DNA of 42,048 nt, taken from assembly GCA_036845225.1 (NCBI GenBank), contig DAIUEJ010000021.1:1-42048 (forward strand). The letters run 5' to 3'. The notes under the pieces were generated by a model. That model did not search any database. It was given only the letters and a program-made list of their open reading frames with translations, and was not told where the DNA came from. Shown in pieces: positions 23,628 to 32,000 of this stretch. The position numbers were made by a program, and so were the translations under genes. The DNA is from FEN-680 sp036845225. Lineage in GTDB: Bacteria > Actinomycetota > Geothermincolia > Fen-727 > Anoxymicrobiaceae. Numbering within the stretch: position 1 is the stretch's first letter; every line of letters starts with the position of its first letter.

Positions 23628-26600
23628 CTAGACAGACCGCCCGACAAAAATTATATCATCAATAATTGAATTTAACCACATTAACAACACTTCTTGCCTG
23701 TTGTTTACTTCTGCGAACCTCAACTTCAAGTATAAAGTTCTCGATTCCAGGTCGTAATACGAGCCGCCTTCGGCCACCATACCCTCCGATTCCGCGAAGT
23801 TGGTGACCATCAGGATGGCCCTCTCGTCCGCCCGGGAGAACTTCAACTGGAGCTCGTCGCCGCGGGTTGTCGCCGACTCCAGGCCCGCTTTTGCGGCCTT
23901 GATGCGCATGCTCTCCAAGTCCAGCAGTTGCCTGACAGGCGTGGGGGCGTCGCCGAACCGGTCCTCCAGCTCCCCCGCGAACTCCGAGAGCGTCCCCGCG
24001 CGGGCCGCTACGATCAGCCTCCGATACTCCTCGACCCTGGTCTCTTCCTCGGAGATGTAGTCGTCCGGGATGTAGGCGTCGACCGGCAGCTCGACCACCG
24101 CCTCGGCGGCCGCTGCGGGCGCCTCGCCTTTCAGGATGTCCACGGCCTCCTTCAGAAGCTCGCAGTAGAGCTCGAAGCCGACCGCCTCGATCTGGCCGCT
24201 CTGCTCCGCCCCGAGGAGGCTGCCCGCGCCTCTGATCTCGAGGTCGCGCAGTGCTACCCTCATGCCCGAGCCCAGCGGGGTCATCTCGCTGATGGTCGTC
24301 AGCCTGGCCACGGCCGTGTCCGAAAGGACTTCGCGGTGCGGATAGAAGAGGTAGGCGTAGGCTCGTTTCCCGGAGCGTCCGACGCGCCCGCGTATCTGGT
24401 ACAGCTGGGAGAGCCCCAGCCTGTCGGCGCGGTCGACCACGAGCGTGTTCACGTTAGGCAGGTCCAGGCCCGACTCGATGATGGTGGTGCAGACCAGCAC
24501 GTCGTGCACGCCGTCCGCGAACTCGAGCATGACGCGCTCCAGGTCGTCCTCGTCCATCTGGCCGTGGCCCACGGCGACCGACACTCCGGGGAGCGAGGTC
24601 CGCAGCATCTCGGCGACCCTCTTTATGCTCTGCACCCTGTTGTGGACGTAGAACACCTGCCCCCCGCGAGCTACCTCGTAGTTGATGGCATGACCGATGA
24701 GCTCCATGTCGAGCTCGCCGACGTAGGTGGCGACTGGGTGCCTGTCCTCGGGAGGGGTATCGATGATGCTGACGTCCCTGACGCCGGATATCGACATCTG
24801 GAGGGTCCGCGGGATGGGTGTCGCCGTGAGGGTGAGCGTGTCCACGTTAGTCTGCAGGCGGCGCAGCCGCTCTTTGTGAACCACCCCGAACTTCTGCTCC
24901 TCGTCGACCACCAGCAGGCCTAGCTCCTTGAAGGCCACGTCCTCCTGCAGCATCCTGTGCGTGCCGATGAGGACGTCCGTCTCGCCGCGCCGCGCCCGCC
25001 CGACCACGGCATCCTGCTCCTTGCGGGACAGGAACCGCGACAGCATCTCGACCTTCACCGGGAACGGCGCGAAGCGCTCGCGGAAGGTCTCGAAGTGCTG
25101 GCGGGCGAGGACCGTGGTGGGCACCAGGACGGCGACCTGCTTTGAGTCGAGCGCGGCCTTCATCGCCGCGCGCACCGCGACCTCGGTCTTGCCGTATCCG
25201 ACGTCGCCGCATATCAGCCGGTCCATTGCGAACTCGCCTTCCATGTCCGCCTTTACCTCGCCGACCGCGCGCGCCTGGTCGGGCGTGTCCTCGTACGGGA
25301 ACGACTGCTCGAGCTCCTGCTGCCAGGGCGCGTCCTGCGAGAAGGAGAAGCCGCGCCTGCTCTTCCGCTCCATGTAGAGCTGCAGCAGCTCGCGGGCGGT
25401 CTTCTCCGCCGAGCGCCGCGCGGCCTTGCGCGACCGCGTCCACTCGCGCGCCCTCAGCTTGTGGACGGTCGGGTTCTCGGTGCCTACGTAGCGCTGCACT
25501 TTGTCCAGTTGCGAGGTCGGCACGTAGAGCTTGTCGTTGCCCGCGTACTCGATAAGGAGGTACTCGCGGGTGACACCCATGACCTGCTGGGAGGTCAGTC
25601 CCCTGTATACGCCTATGCCCTGGTCTATGTGCACGACGTAGCCGCCGACCTCCAGCTCGGCGTAGCTCGATACGGGCGTGCCGCTCGAGACGCGCCTGGG
25701 CGGCCTGGGCCGCTCCCGCCTCCCCAGGAGGTCGGCGGATGTGAACAGTGCCAGGCCGAGCTCGGGGATCTCAAAGCCCCGGCGCAGGGTCCCTGTTCCC
25801 GCGAGCGGCGCCCCGCTGGTGCGGCCGGCCTCCAGCCACAGCTCGCGGGCCCTGTCCACCTGGCCTTTACCGTCCAGCAACAGGAAGACGTCGGTCCCCC
25901 CGGCGATCAATTTCTTCCACGCGTCGACCGCGGCGTTTAGGTTGCCGCGGTACTCGTGCGCGGAGCCGCCGGGAAACTCGATGACTCCCTGCTGTGTCCC
26001 GCCGATGGTCTCGACCGCCAGGACGCTTCCCCATGACGGTATCACCTCGCTCTCGGGGGGCTCTAACCCTGCATCGTTTGCGAACTCGATCGCCCTTGCC
26101 TCTATGATGCCCGGGTTGACCGCGAGCACAAGATTCCCTCCTCCCCCTTCAGGGGGGAGGGCCGGGGTGGGGGTGCTGATGTCCTGTGCCGGAAAGACCT
26201 CCACGCTGTCGACAGCGCTTGACGACCGCTGAGAAACGACGTTGAACTCGCGCAGGGACTCGACCCTGTCTCCCAGCAGTTCTATGCGGACCGGCCTGTC
26301 CGAGGTGGATGGGAAGATGTCCAGGATGCCGCCCCTGACGGCGAACCTGCCCCAGCCTTCAACCGTGTACTCCCTCTGGTAGCCCCCCTCGACCAGCAAC
26401 TGCAGCGTGCTTTCGAGGTCGAGTTCGTCTCCCGTCTTGATGTTCAGCGGCCAGGGCTCTGCGAGAGCATCCGGCATTCCGCCGCTCAGCGCTTCCACTC
26501 CCACGACCGCGACCTTTCCGGTCGAGAGCGCCTGTGCCGCTTTCAACCTCTGGCCTACTGCTTCGTCATAGGGACGCAGCCAGTCGCCTCCCGGGCCACC

Positions 26601-26849
26601 TCCCGGCAGGTGGAAGCACTCGCCGGGGATGAAGCATTCGATGTCGGCAGCCAGCTCGGCGGAATCCTTCGCCACCGCGACGACGAGGGGTCCGCCCACC
26701 AGGCGGTACAGGACCGCTGCAAGCAAGGGGACCAGCGCTTCGCTGGTGAAGACGCGCATCCCGGCAGGCTTGCGCGCGCGCTCCGCGATATCGCGCGAGC
26801 GCTCCCATTCGAGGGCCCTCTCCAGTACCTGTCCGGCTATGTCTTCCAA
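23628..26849 (-). CDS. mfd: Transcription-repair coupling factor Mfd
   Basis: 1073 residues. It removes stalled RNA polymerase from damaged DNA and recruits UvrA. In order: the UvrB-like N-terminal modules (to about 350), the RNA polymerase-binding CarD-like domain (about 388-455; VVHIDQGIGVYRG), the SF2 translocase with Walker A GDVGYGKT at 548-555, VDEEQKFG, TLTATPIPRTLQMS and QIRGRVGRSGK, and the C-terminal TRCF domain (YIPDDYISEEETRVEEYRRL). The TTG start has GAGG just upstream. Residues 225-239 (STPTPALPPEGGGGN) are encoded by a short palindromic repeat inserted in frame; Mfd has no such segment in the copies I know. It heads the long minus-strand run toward ppx. Confidence 0.95.
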   Translation of the reverse strand: MEDIAGQVLERALEWERSRDIAERARKPAGMRVFTSEALVPLLAAVLYRLVGGPLVVAVAKDSAELAADIECFIPGECFHLPGGGPGGDWLRPYDEAVGQRLKAAQALSTGKVAVVGVEALSGGMPDALAEPWPLNIKTGDELDLESTLQLLVEGGYQREYTVEGWGRFAVRGGILDIFPSTSDRPVRIELLGDRVESLREFNVVSQRSSSAVDSVEVFPAQDISTPTPALPPEGGGGNLVLAVNPGIIEARAIEFANDAGLEPPESEVIPSWGSVLAVETIGGTQQGVIEFPGGSAHEYRGNLNAAVDAWKKLIAGGTDVFLLLDGKGQVDRARELWLEAGRTSGAPLAGTGTLRRGFEIPELGLALFTSADLLGRRERPRPPRRVSSGTPVSSYAELEVGGYVVHIDQGIGVYRGLTSQQVMGVTREYLLIEYAGNDKLYVPTSQLDKVQRYVGTENPTVHKLRAREWTRSRKAARRSAEKTARELLQLYMERKSRRGFSFSQDAPWQQELEQSFPYEDTPDQARAVGEVKADMEGEFAMDRLICGDVGYGKTEVAVRAAMKAALDSKQVAVLVPTTVLARQHFETFRERFAPFPVKVEMLSRFLSRKEQDAVVGRARRGETDVLIGTHRMLQEDVAFKELGLLVVDEEQKFGVVHKERLRRLQTNVDTLTLTATPIPRTLQMSISGVRDVSIIDTPPEDRHPVATYVGELDMELIGHAINYEVARGGQVFYVHNRVQSIKRVAEMLRTSLPGVSVAVGHGQMDEDDLERVMLEFADGVHDVLVCTTIIESGLDLPNVNTLVVDRADRLGLSQLYQIRGRVGRSGKRAYAYLFYPHREVLSDTAVARLTTISEMTPLGSGMRVALRDLEIRGAGSLLGAEQSGQIEAVGFELYCELLKEAVDILKGEAPAAAAEAVVELPVDAYIPDDYISEEETRVEEYRRLIVAARAGTLSEFAGELEDRFGDAPTPVRQLLDLESMRIKAAKAGLESATTRGDELQLKFSRADERAILMVTNFAESEGMVAEGGSYYDLESRTLYLKLRFAEVNNRQEVLLMWLNSIIDDIIFVGRSV
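26136..26177. repeat. CCTCCCCC/GGGGGAGG palindromic element inside mfd, copy 2
   Basis: CCTCCCCC (26140-26147) pairs with GGGGGAGG (26153-26160); on the minus strand the element reads CACCCCCACCCCGGCCCTCC... and is the same family as 2475-2510 and 37750-37852. It is 15 codons long, in frame, and encodes TPTPALPPEGGGG. Confidence 0.8.
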
Positions 26850-26955
26850 AAACGCCTCGGTTCCTCAAACGCCAAACGGGCCTCGGTGCGGAACACCCAG
26901 GCCTCGAAAACCTTGTTCGTCAATGGTAGCAGAATCAGCGCAAGCACAAATGAGA

Positions 26956-27056
26956 AAATGCACCACTGGGGTCAGGCACCGGTGGTGCGTTTCTTTGCGC
27001 ATAAGAGGATTCGATAACAAAATGCACCACCGGTGCCTGACCCCAGTGGTGCATTT
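26956..27056. repeat. 33-bp perfect inverted repeat with GGTGCCTGACCCC core
   Basis: The arm at 26956-26988 is the exact reverse complement of 27024-27056, with a 35-base spacer. Each arm itself folds: GCACCAC and GTGGTGC flank CGGTGCCTGACCCCA. It lies between the mfd start and the thiolase-like gene, and the right arm covers the first bases of that gene's stop codon. No transposase is present. Confidence 0.9.
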
Positions 27057-28209
27057 AGGGGAGGTCGGCCCCGAGTATCATCACGTTGGACCACCCGCAT
27101 CCGCCGTATCCGGTGCAGAGGGCTTTGTTCACGTTCGGCACCTGGCGGTCGCCGGCGCGCCCCATCACCTGCCAGGCCGCTTCGCCGACGCGGATCATTG
27201 CGGTCGCGCCGATGGGGTTCGTGGCAATGACCCCGCCGGACGGGTTCACGGGGGTGATGCCATCCATGTGAGTCGCTCCGCTGCGGATGAGTCTGGGGGC
27301 CTGGCCACGGTCGCAGAGCCACAGCGAGTCCATCCACTTGACCCCGCAGGTCGAACAGGGCAGGTACAGCTCGGCGACGTCGAACTCCTTCAGCGGATTC
27401 GTGATGCCGGCGTACTTGTACGCCTCCGCCGACGCGCTCTCCAGCGTGTGCAGCCGCGTCCACTCGAGGTCTCCCAGGTGCACGAAGTCGTGCCTTACCA
27501 CCGAGGCGTGAACCCAGGCGGGGCGGTCGCAGAGCTTCTTCGCGATCGACTCTTCCGCGAAGATCACCGCGCAGGCCCCGTCGGACCTCGGGCACATGTC
27601 AAGGAACTTGACCGGGTGGGCCAGCACGGGCGAGTTCAAGACGTCTTCTACCGTCACAGCCATACGGTTGTGAGCGTAAGGGTTGTTCAGGGCGTTGTTG
27701 CGGTCCCGCGCTGCGACGATGGCGGCATCCTCTTCGGTCGCACCGTAGGCAGCCATGTACATGGAGTACTCGGTGGCAAACGGCCCGATGGCACCGGCGA
27801 AGGCGTCCCGCTCGAGCACCGGATGCCCGCAGGTCGCGATGGCCGCGGTCGTGTCCGACTCCGAGTTCTTTTCCCATCCGACCGCCATCACAACATCGTA
27901 GAGCCCGGAAGCCACGTGATAGTAAGCGGCGGCGGCCACGGTATTGCCCGTCGTGCCGCCCGTGGTCAGCTTGAACACCGGCTTCATGCAAGAGCCGAGC
28001 CCGTCGGTCGCCCACATGTCCACGTAGTTGATGTTCTCGAAATGGTCCATATTGCCGATGACGAAGGCGTCAACAGAGGCGTTTGTGATCTGCGCGTCGT
28101 CCAGCCCGCGCGTCACCGCTTCGGCGATCAGCTCGACGCCGGACGCGTCCAATCGCTTCGAGGCGTGATAAGTCTGCCCCACGCCGATTATCCCGACTCG
28201 CCTTCCCAT
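27055..28209 (-). CDS. Thiolase-fold protein of SCP2 type lacking the usual catalytic residues
   Basis: 384 residues with the whole SCP2-thiolase layout: GRRVGIIGVGQT, VMAVGWEKNSE, DMCPRSDGACAVI, NPSGG (322-326) and a C-terminal GGCGWSNVMIL. The nucleophile site that normally reads CAS reads GGTTGNT (84-90), with Gly85 aligning to the cysteine. The GHPxGATG motif reads TNPIGATA, with Asn331 for histidine. It is therefore unlikely to be a normal thiolase. Cysteine-less SCP2 relatives such as Ltp2-type proteins act as aldolases with a DUF35 partner, but no DUF35 gene is here. A good promoter lies at 28240-28268. The gene is intact, so loss of function is less likely than another reaction. Confidence 0.82.
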   Translation of the reverse strand: MGRRVGIIGVGQTYHASKRLDASGVELIAEAVTRGLDDAQITNASVDAFVIGNMDHFENINYVDMWATDGLGSCMKPVFKLTTGGTTGNTVAAAAYYHVASGLYDVVMAVGWEKNSESDTTAAIATCGHPVLERDAFAGAIGPFATEYSMYMAAYGATEEDAAIVAARDRNNALNNPYAHNRMAVTVEDVLNSPVLAHPVKFLDMCPRSDGACAVIFAEESIAKKLCDRPAWVHASVVRHDFVHLGDLEWTRLHTLESASAEAYKYAGITNPLKEFDVAELYLPCSTCGVKWMDSLWLCDRGQAPRLIRSGATHMDGITPVNPSGGVIATNPIGATAMIRVGEAAWQVMGRAGDRQVPNVNKALCTGYGGCGWSNVMILGADLP

Positions 28210-28239
28210 CCGCCTTCACCCCGCTCCGTGCAGTGACGT

Positions 28240-28268
28240 GTATAAAACGAACCAATTCTATATTTCAA
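28240..28268 (-). promoter_or_regulatory. Promoter of the thiolase-fold gene
   Basis: On the minus strand TTGAAA (28263-28268) and TTATAC (28240-28245) are separated by 17 bases and lie 31 bases before the ATG at 28209. Confidence 0.6.
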
Positions 28269-28312
28269 AGTGGGAAGCCGCAATCAGACAGGACTTTCTC
28301 GTCGGGGCCGCA

Positions 28313-28795
28313 CTAGAATGCGAGTTCTCCCCGGTCCCTCTCCCAGTTCTGCCCGCCCAGGGCGACCGCGCCTTTGATGAACGCCTCGTAGAGTCCGCGG
28401 TCGGCCTTGAGCGCTTCGAGGCCCGCAAGCCAGTCCCCGATGCGAGCGCAGAACTCGTGCATCAGGAGCTGCGCGTCCGCGGCCGGGATGACGCACTCGT
28501 CGTCCGGGCGCGGGTCAGGCTTCTCCAGGAAGTCTTCGAGGTGGGTGTTCGCAACGCACCAGAAGACGATGCTGTTGACCATGTCCATGTGGCTCGTCTC
28601 GCCCGTCTCTTCGACCGGGAGCCTCTTTCCCACGCTGATGACCCCACTCACTATCTGTATCTGCGAGAAGTTCCGGGCGATGTGCTCCGCCCTCCAGTCC
28701 GGGACGTCAGGGTACGCCTCTTCGAACGCCGGCAGCATAAGCGCGAAGAGCGAGTCGTCGTCCTGAATGCTTCCGTGCACCAATGAGTCAGCCAT
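28313..28795 (-). CDS. Unrecognised soluble protein
   Basis: 160 residues from an ATG at 28795; a longer TTG-started form to 28870 lacks a ribosome site. The sequence is acidic and probably helical (DDDSLFALMLPAFEEAYPDVPDW, ETSHMDMVNSIVFWCVANTHLEDFLE, DAQLLMHEFCARIGDWLAGLEALKA). There is no signal peptide, membrane helix or cysteine motif. It resembles nothing I can name. It lies upstream of the thiolase-fold gene on the same strand but that gene has its own promoter, and it is divergent from the two-module CxxC gene. Codon use agrees with neighbours, so the gene is likely real. Confidence 0.6.
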   Translation of the reverse strand: MADSLVHGSIQDDDSLFALMLPAFEEAYPDVPDWRAEHIARNFSQIQIVSGVISVGKRLPVEETGETSHMDMVNSIVFWCVANTHLEDFLEKPDPRPDDECVIPAADAQLLMHEFCARIGDWLAGLEALKADRGLYEAFIKGAVALGGQNWERDRGELAF

Positions 28796-28990
28796 GAGAT
28801 ACCCCGAACGATTGAGCAGGTTGCCACCAGGCCACCTTTGAATCCTATCGCCACCAAAAGTGGAAATCAAGGCTGCTTTGCTCTCAAGCGCGGGTGCTCG
28901 TCCTCGAGTGTCAGCGCCGCCGCCGGCGCGCCCGGCGGGGAGCCCGCCTCGCCCGCGAAACCCCTCGCCCGGAGCCGGATTGCCGGATGC

Positions 28991-29020
28991 GTGACAACTT
29001 GGCTAAACCATTCATATAAT
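28991..29020 (+). promoter_or_regulatory. Promoter of the first two-module CxxC gene
   Basis: GTGACA (28991-28996) and a perfect TATAAT (29015-29020) are 18 bases apart, in an otherwise gene-free 281-base divergent region, 56 bases before the ATG at 29077. Confidence 0.6.
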
Positions 29021-29076
29021 ATGCACCAATAACGAATCCGGCGGCTGGGCTCACTGTCCAGGAAACGGGGCGCAAA

Positions 29077-30138
29077 ATGGCAGAACTCAAGGCCTGCAAG
29101 ACTTGCGGTGTTCCATCCCGGGTCGGCAAGGGTCATATCTGGAACCCCAACGGCACGATCGTCCAGCGGCAGGACCGCGACCATCGCATGATCTTCTTCG
29201 ACAGTGACAGCATAGACGCGCTCTTCACCAACATCGAGAGCCTGATCGGCATGCCGATAGAGAAGATGGTCATCGAGAGCAAGGCACGCGCCACACAGGC
29301 TTACATCGGCAGCCTCGTAAAGGGAACCAAGGGCAAGCTCGCCAGGGTGGTCGGCCTCGAGCGCATCATCAGGAGGATAGTCGAGCAGGGGCGCGTTCTC
29401 GGCTACGGGGATATCCAGGTCAAGGAGTTCAGCTGGAAAGACAGCTTCATGGTCTGCGAGATCAAGAACCCGTACTCGCTCCCGCTGTTCTGCGGCGATC
29501 TGAGGGGAGCCCTCCAGGCCATCCGCAAGCTCGAGGGCACCATCGAATACACGGAGATCTCGCCCGGCTACTACAGCATCAAGGACTTTCACCAGCCCGG
29601 CGCCACCGGCCTGGAGGACCGCCTGATGCCACGTGAGACGCCCCTCAAGCCCGGCGACATCAAGTTCCATCGCTGCCCGGTCTGCAAGACCCCGCTCGAG
29701 ATATCGCGCTTCGACTGGGACATCGACAAGGGCACCATCACCCAGGCGGGCACGGGCATCCGGTTCGCCGTCTTCGGTTCCACCGGGATGCAGGTCGTGC
29801 TGGACGAGCTTGAAAGAGAGCTGGGCGACACCATACCCGCCACCATAGTCGAGGCGCAGCGCATGCACGCCTCGCAGACCATGAACCCCAGGTGGAAGAA
29901 AGTCAGCCGCGAGGACATCCGCAACTGGCTGGCGTTCCAGGGGCTGGGCAACCTGGTAGCTCTTGACGAGAAAGAGGGCGGAGGCTACTCCGTCCGCATC
30001 GAGAACCCCGCCATCCCGCTGCTGCTGGTCGGAACGGTCGCGGCGCTGTTCGAGTTCCTCGCGGACAAGAAGTCAGAGGTCGACTGGAGCATCGCGCCGG
30101 ACGGCGACCTGAGCGTGAACGTGATGCCGGCGCCCTGA
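29077..30138 (+). CDS. Two-module CxxC protein, paralogue A (unrecognised family)
   Basis: 353 residues made of two similar halves. Each half starts with a zinc-knuckle CxxC (C7/C10 and C200/C203), then a Trp/Gly beta-hairpin (WNPNGTI, DWDIDKGTI) and a helix with a conserved acidic pattern (DSIDALFTNIESLIG; GMQVVLDELERELG). Each ends in NP-x-(5)-L-x2-G...W/Y...P-G-x-L (NPYSLPLFCGD at 131; NPAIPLLLVGT at 310). The paralogue at 37857-38933 has the same landmarks at nearly the same positions (202/205, 132, 316). The alpha/beta end segment faintly recalls V4R-type ligand-binding domains, but I would not assign it. Soluble; no signal peptide. It has its own promoter. Function unknown. Confidence 0.8.
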   Translation: MAELKACKTCGVPSRVGKGHIWNPNGTIVQRQDRDHRMIFFDSDSIDALFTNIESLIGMPIEKMVIESKARATQAYIGSLVKGTKGKLARVVGLERIIRRIVEQGRVLGYGDIQVKEFSWKDSFMVCEIKNPYSLPLFCGDLRGALQAIRKLEGTIEYTEISPGYYSIKDFHQPGATGLEDRLMPRETPLKPGDIKFHRCPVCKTPLEISRFDWDIDKGTITQAGTGIRFAVFGSTGMQVVLDELERELGDTIPATIVEAQRMHASQTMNPRWKKVSREDIRNWLAFQGLGNLVALDEKEGGGYSVRIENPAIPLLLVGTVAALFEFLADKKSEVDWSIAPDGDLSVNVMPAP

Positions 30139-30150
30139 GCCCGAGCCCGC

Positions 30151-30783
30151 TTACTGGCCGAGCTTGTTGGCCTTGAAGTAGTTGTCCGCGGCCTTCTCGG
30201 CGTTGAGGCACTCCTCGAGTTTCTGAGTGGACTCGCCCACCAGGTTGGTGATGTCTGAGGCCGCTTTCTGCTGCTCGGCGAGGGGCTTGCCCAGGGCGAT
30301 GGTGTCCAGCAGCCCGCCGTAGGCTTTGACGAGCGGGGCCAGGTACATCTGTGAGTAGTCCTGCCATTGCTTGATCGATGCCGCTTTCAGCGTGATGTAC
30401 TCTTTGACCTTCTCTTCAACGTTCAGCTTCGAGATCGCATTGGTGTCCTGAGACCAGTTCTTGAGAGCGGCGTCAAGCACATCGAGGTCGGCCTTTCGCG
30501 CGTTAATAAGGCCCTGGGCGTTGGCGACCTGGGCCGGTCCGACAGTCGGGCCGCCGAAGATGTTCTGCCAGTCGTTGGGCAGGACCTTGAGCCGCGCCAT
30601 CACGGCTTCCGCCTCCTGCTGGTGCGCGTTGCCCTGCTGCAGCAGCTTGTTTGCCTGGTCGGTCTCGAGCCCGCAGCCGGCCGCCAGGAGCACGCACAGC
30701 GCGGCCGCGACGGCCAGCCACGCCATGGCTGGACCCCTCAGCGCCCGGGCGCCGCGCCGGACTCTCGACCGCTCACTTTCCAA
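30151..30783 (-). CDS. Helical lipoprotein, paralogue 2
   Basis: 210 residues. A basic leader (RSRVRRGARALRG), hydrophobic core and lipobox LLAAGC precede an all-helical outer domain (NKLLQQGNAHQQEAEAVMARL, VKEYITLKAASIKQW, KAADNYFKANKLGQ). Pattern and spacing match the preceding gene, whose corresponding segments read SKLINEANAHLTNAANQVKTL, MKHYIDLKVSALSEQ and AKAFYQEKKLGK, so the pair arose by duplication. The TTG start overlaps the previous stop by 11 bases. Using the ATG at residue 20 would remove the basic leader a signal peptide needs. Function unknown; it ends 12 bases from the convergent CxxC gene. Confidence 0.78.
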   Translation of the reverse strand: MESERSRVRRGARALRGPAMAWLAVAAALCVLLAAGCGLETDQANKLLQQGNAHQQEAEAVMARLKVLPNDWQNIFGGPTVGPAQVANAQGLINARKADLDVLDAALKNWSQDTNAISKLNVEEKVKEYITLKAASIKQWQDYSQMYLAPLVKAYGGLLDTIALGKPLAEQQKAASDITNLVGESTQKLEECLNAEKAADNYFKANKLGQ

Positions 30784-31384
30784 GCTTCTTCTCCTGATAG
30801 AACGCTTTAGCCTGCTTGTTGAGATCCGTCGACTGCGCCATGTGGTCGGCCCACTGCAGTTCCAGATCGTTTATCTGCTTCTCCTGCGGCAGGACGTCAG
30901 CGAAAGACTCGCCTGCCTCAATCCGCTTCATGGTGGCTATGCGCAGGTCCATGGCCTGGAGCTCGAGAGCCAGGGCCTGCTCTTGCTCGCTGAGGGCGGA
31001 TACTTTCAGGTCGATATAATGCTTCATATTATCGCTGATTGGAAGGTCTTTGACCTTCGACAGCCCCGACTTCGCCTGTCTGGTCTCGTCGAGCGCCCGC
31101 TGCTCCTTCTGGCGCGCGGCCTCCAGAAGCCCCCGCACCTGCGCCGCGGCCTGCGGGTTCGGCTGCCCGGTCAGGATCGCCTTGAACCTGGTGTTGAAGT
31201 CGCCCAGCGTCTTGACCTGGTTGGCTGCATTTGTCAGATGGGCGTTGGCTTCGTTGATGAGCTTGCTCACCTGGGGGTTCGCGGGCGCCCCGCATCCCGC
31301 TGTGCCGATACCCAGGGCTATCGCGACGACCAGGACGAGGACGGCCGCCAGGGCCCGGCCTCCGGTACTTCTATCAGGCTCCAC
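30773..31384 (-). CDS. Helical lipoprotein, paralogue 1
   Basis: 203 residues with signal sequence and lipobox GTAGC, then helices with a heptad-like pattern (EAARQKEQRALDETRQAKSGL, LSEQEQALALELQAMDLRIATM). It starts at a GTG with AAGGA eight bases upstream, overlapping the pth stop by 11 bases (GTGGAGCCTGA), and the next paralogue overlaps it by 11 bases in turn, so the three genes are probably co-translated. No enzyme motif. The coiled pattern suggests a structural or binding role in the envelope, but nothing specific can be claimed. Confidence 0.78.
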   Translation of the reverse strand: MEPDRSTGGRALAAVLVLVVAIALGIGTAGCGAPANPQVSKLINEANAHLTNAANQVKTLGDFNTRFKAILTGQPNPQAAAQVRGLLEAARQKEQRALDETRQAKSGLSKVKDLPISDNMKHYIDLKVSALSEQEQALALELQAMDLRIATMKRIEAGESFADVLPQEKQINDLELQWADHMAQSTDLNKQAKAFYQEKKLGK

Positions 31385-32000
31385 TATCGGTTCCTTTGAT
31401 GGCTCCTGCCGCGTAATCCGCTGCGAGGTCCACCGCGCGGCGCGCCTGCTCCGCCTCCTCCTCAGACGGGGGGCTGAGAACGTAGTCCGCGGCGGCGTCG
31501 GGGGTGGGCGGTCTGCCGACGCCGATCCTTATCCGGGAGAAGCTCTTGTCGCCGATCGCGTCGACCAGCGAGTTGAGGCCCTGGTGGCCGCCGGTGCCGC
31601 CTCCCTCTTTCAACCTCACATCCCCGAGAGGCAGGTCGATGTCGTCGTGTATGACGATCATCTCAGACGGCGACAGCCCGTATCTCTGTAGCACGGGAGC
31701 GACCGCCCGGCCGCTCAGGTTCATGAATGTCTCGGGGACCAGTATCAGGAAACGCCTGCCGCCGTCGCTGGCGAGCGCGAGCTTCCCTTCCGGCCACTTG
31801 CCCTGGCCGAGGATGTCTGACCGCTGGAGCAGGAGCTCTGCCGCCATCCGGCCGAGGTTGTGCCGCGTGGACCGGTACTTGCGGCCGGGATTGCCGAGCC
31901 CGACGACGAGGGCGCAACCCGCCTCGCGGTCCGGAGCCCCGAGGGATGGAACACCCCGGCGCTTCGAGCCCGAGCGGGCCGCTCTACCCTTCTTCGCCAC
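31374..32000 (-). CDS. pth: Peptidyl-tRNA hydrolase
   Basis: The enzyme frees tRNA from peptidyl-tRNA that drops off the ribosome. All signatures are present: VVGLGNPGRKYRSTRHNLG with the catalytic histidine in RHN, FMNLSGRAV, IHDDIDLPLG and GGGTGGHQGLNS, then RIRIGVGRPP. A GTG at 32000 gives 208 residues, with GGAGGGAG 12 bases upstream. A GTG at 32042 (222 residues) has GGAGG only three bases away and would overlap rplY by 59 bases, so the start is uncertain; the extra residues are basic and not conserved. The rplY-pth overlap is a common bacterial pairing. The two lipoprotein genes follow by overlap. Confidence 0.9.
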   Translation of the reverse strand: MAKKGRAARSGSKRRGVPSLGAPDREAGCALVVGLGNPGRKYRSTRHNLGRMAAELLLQRSDILGQGKWPEGKLALASDGGRRFLILVPETFMNLSGRAVAPVLQRYGLSPSEMIVIHDDIDLPLGDVRLKEGGGTGGHQGLNSLVDAIGDKSFSRIRIGVGRPPTPDAAADYVLSPPSEEEAEQARRAVDLAADYAAGAIKGTDSGA

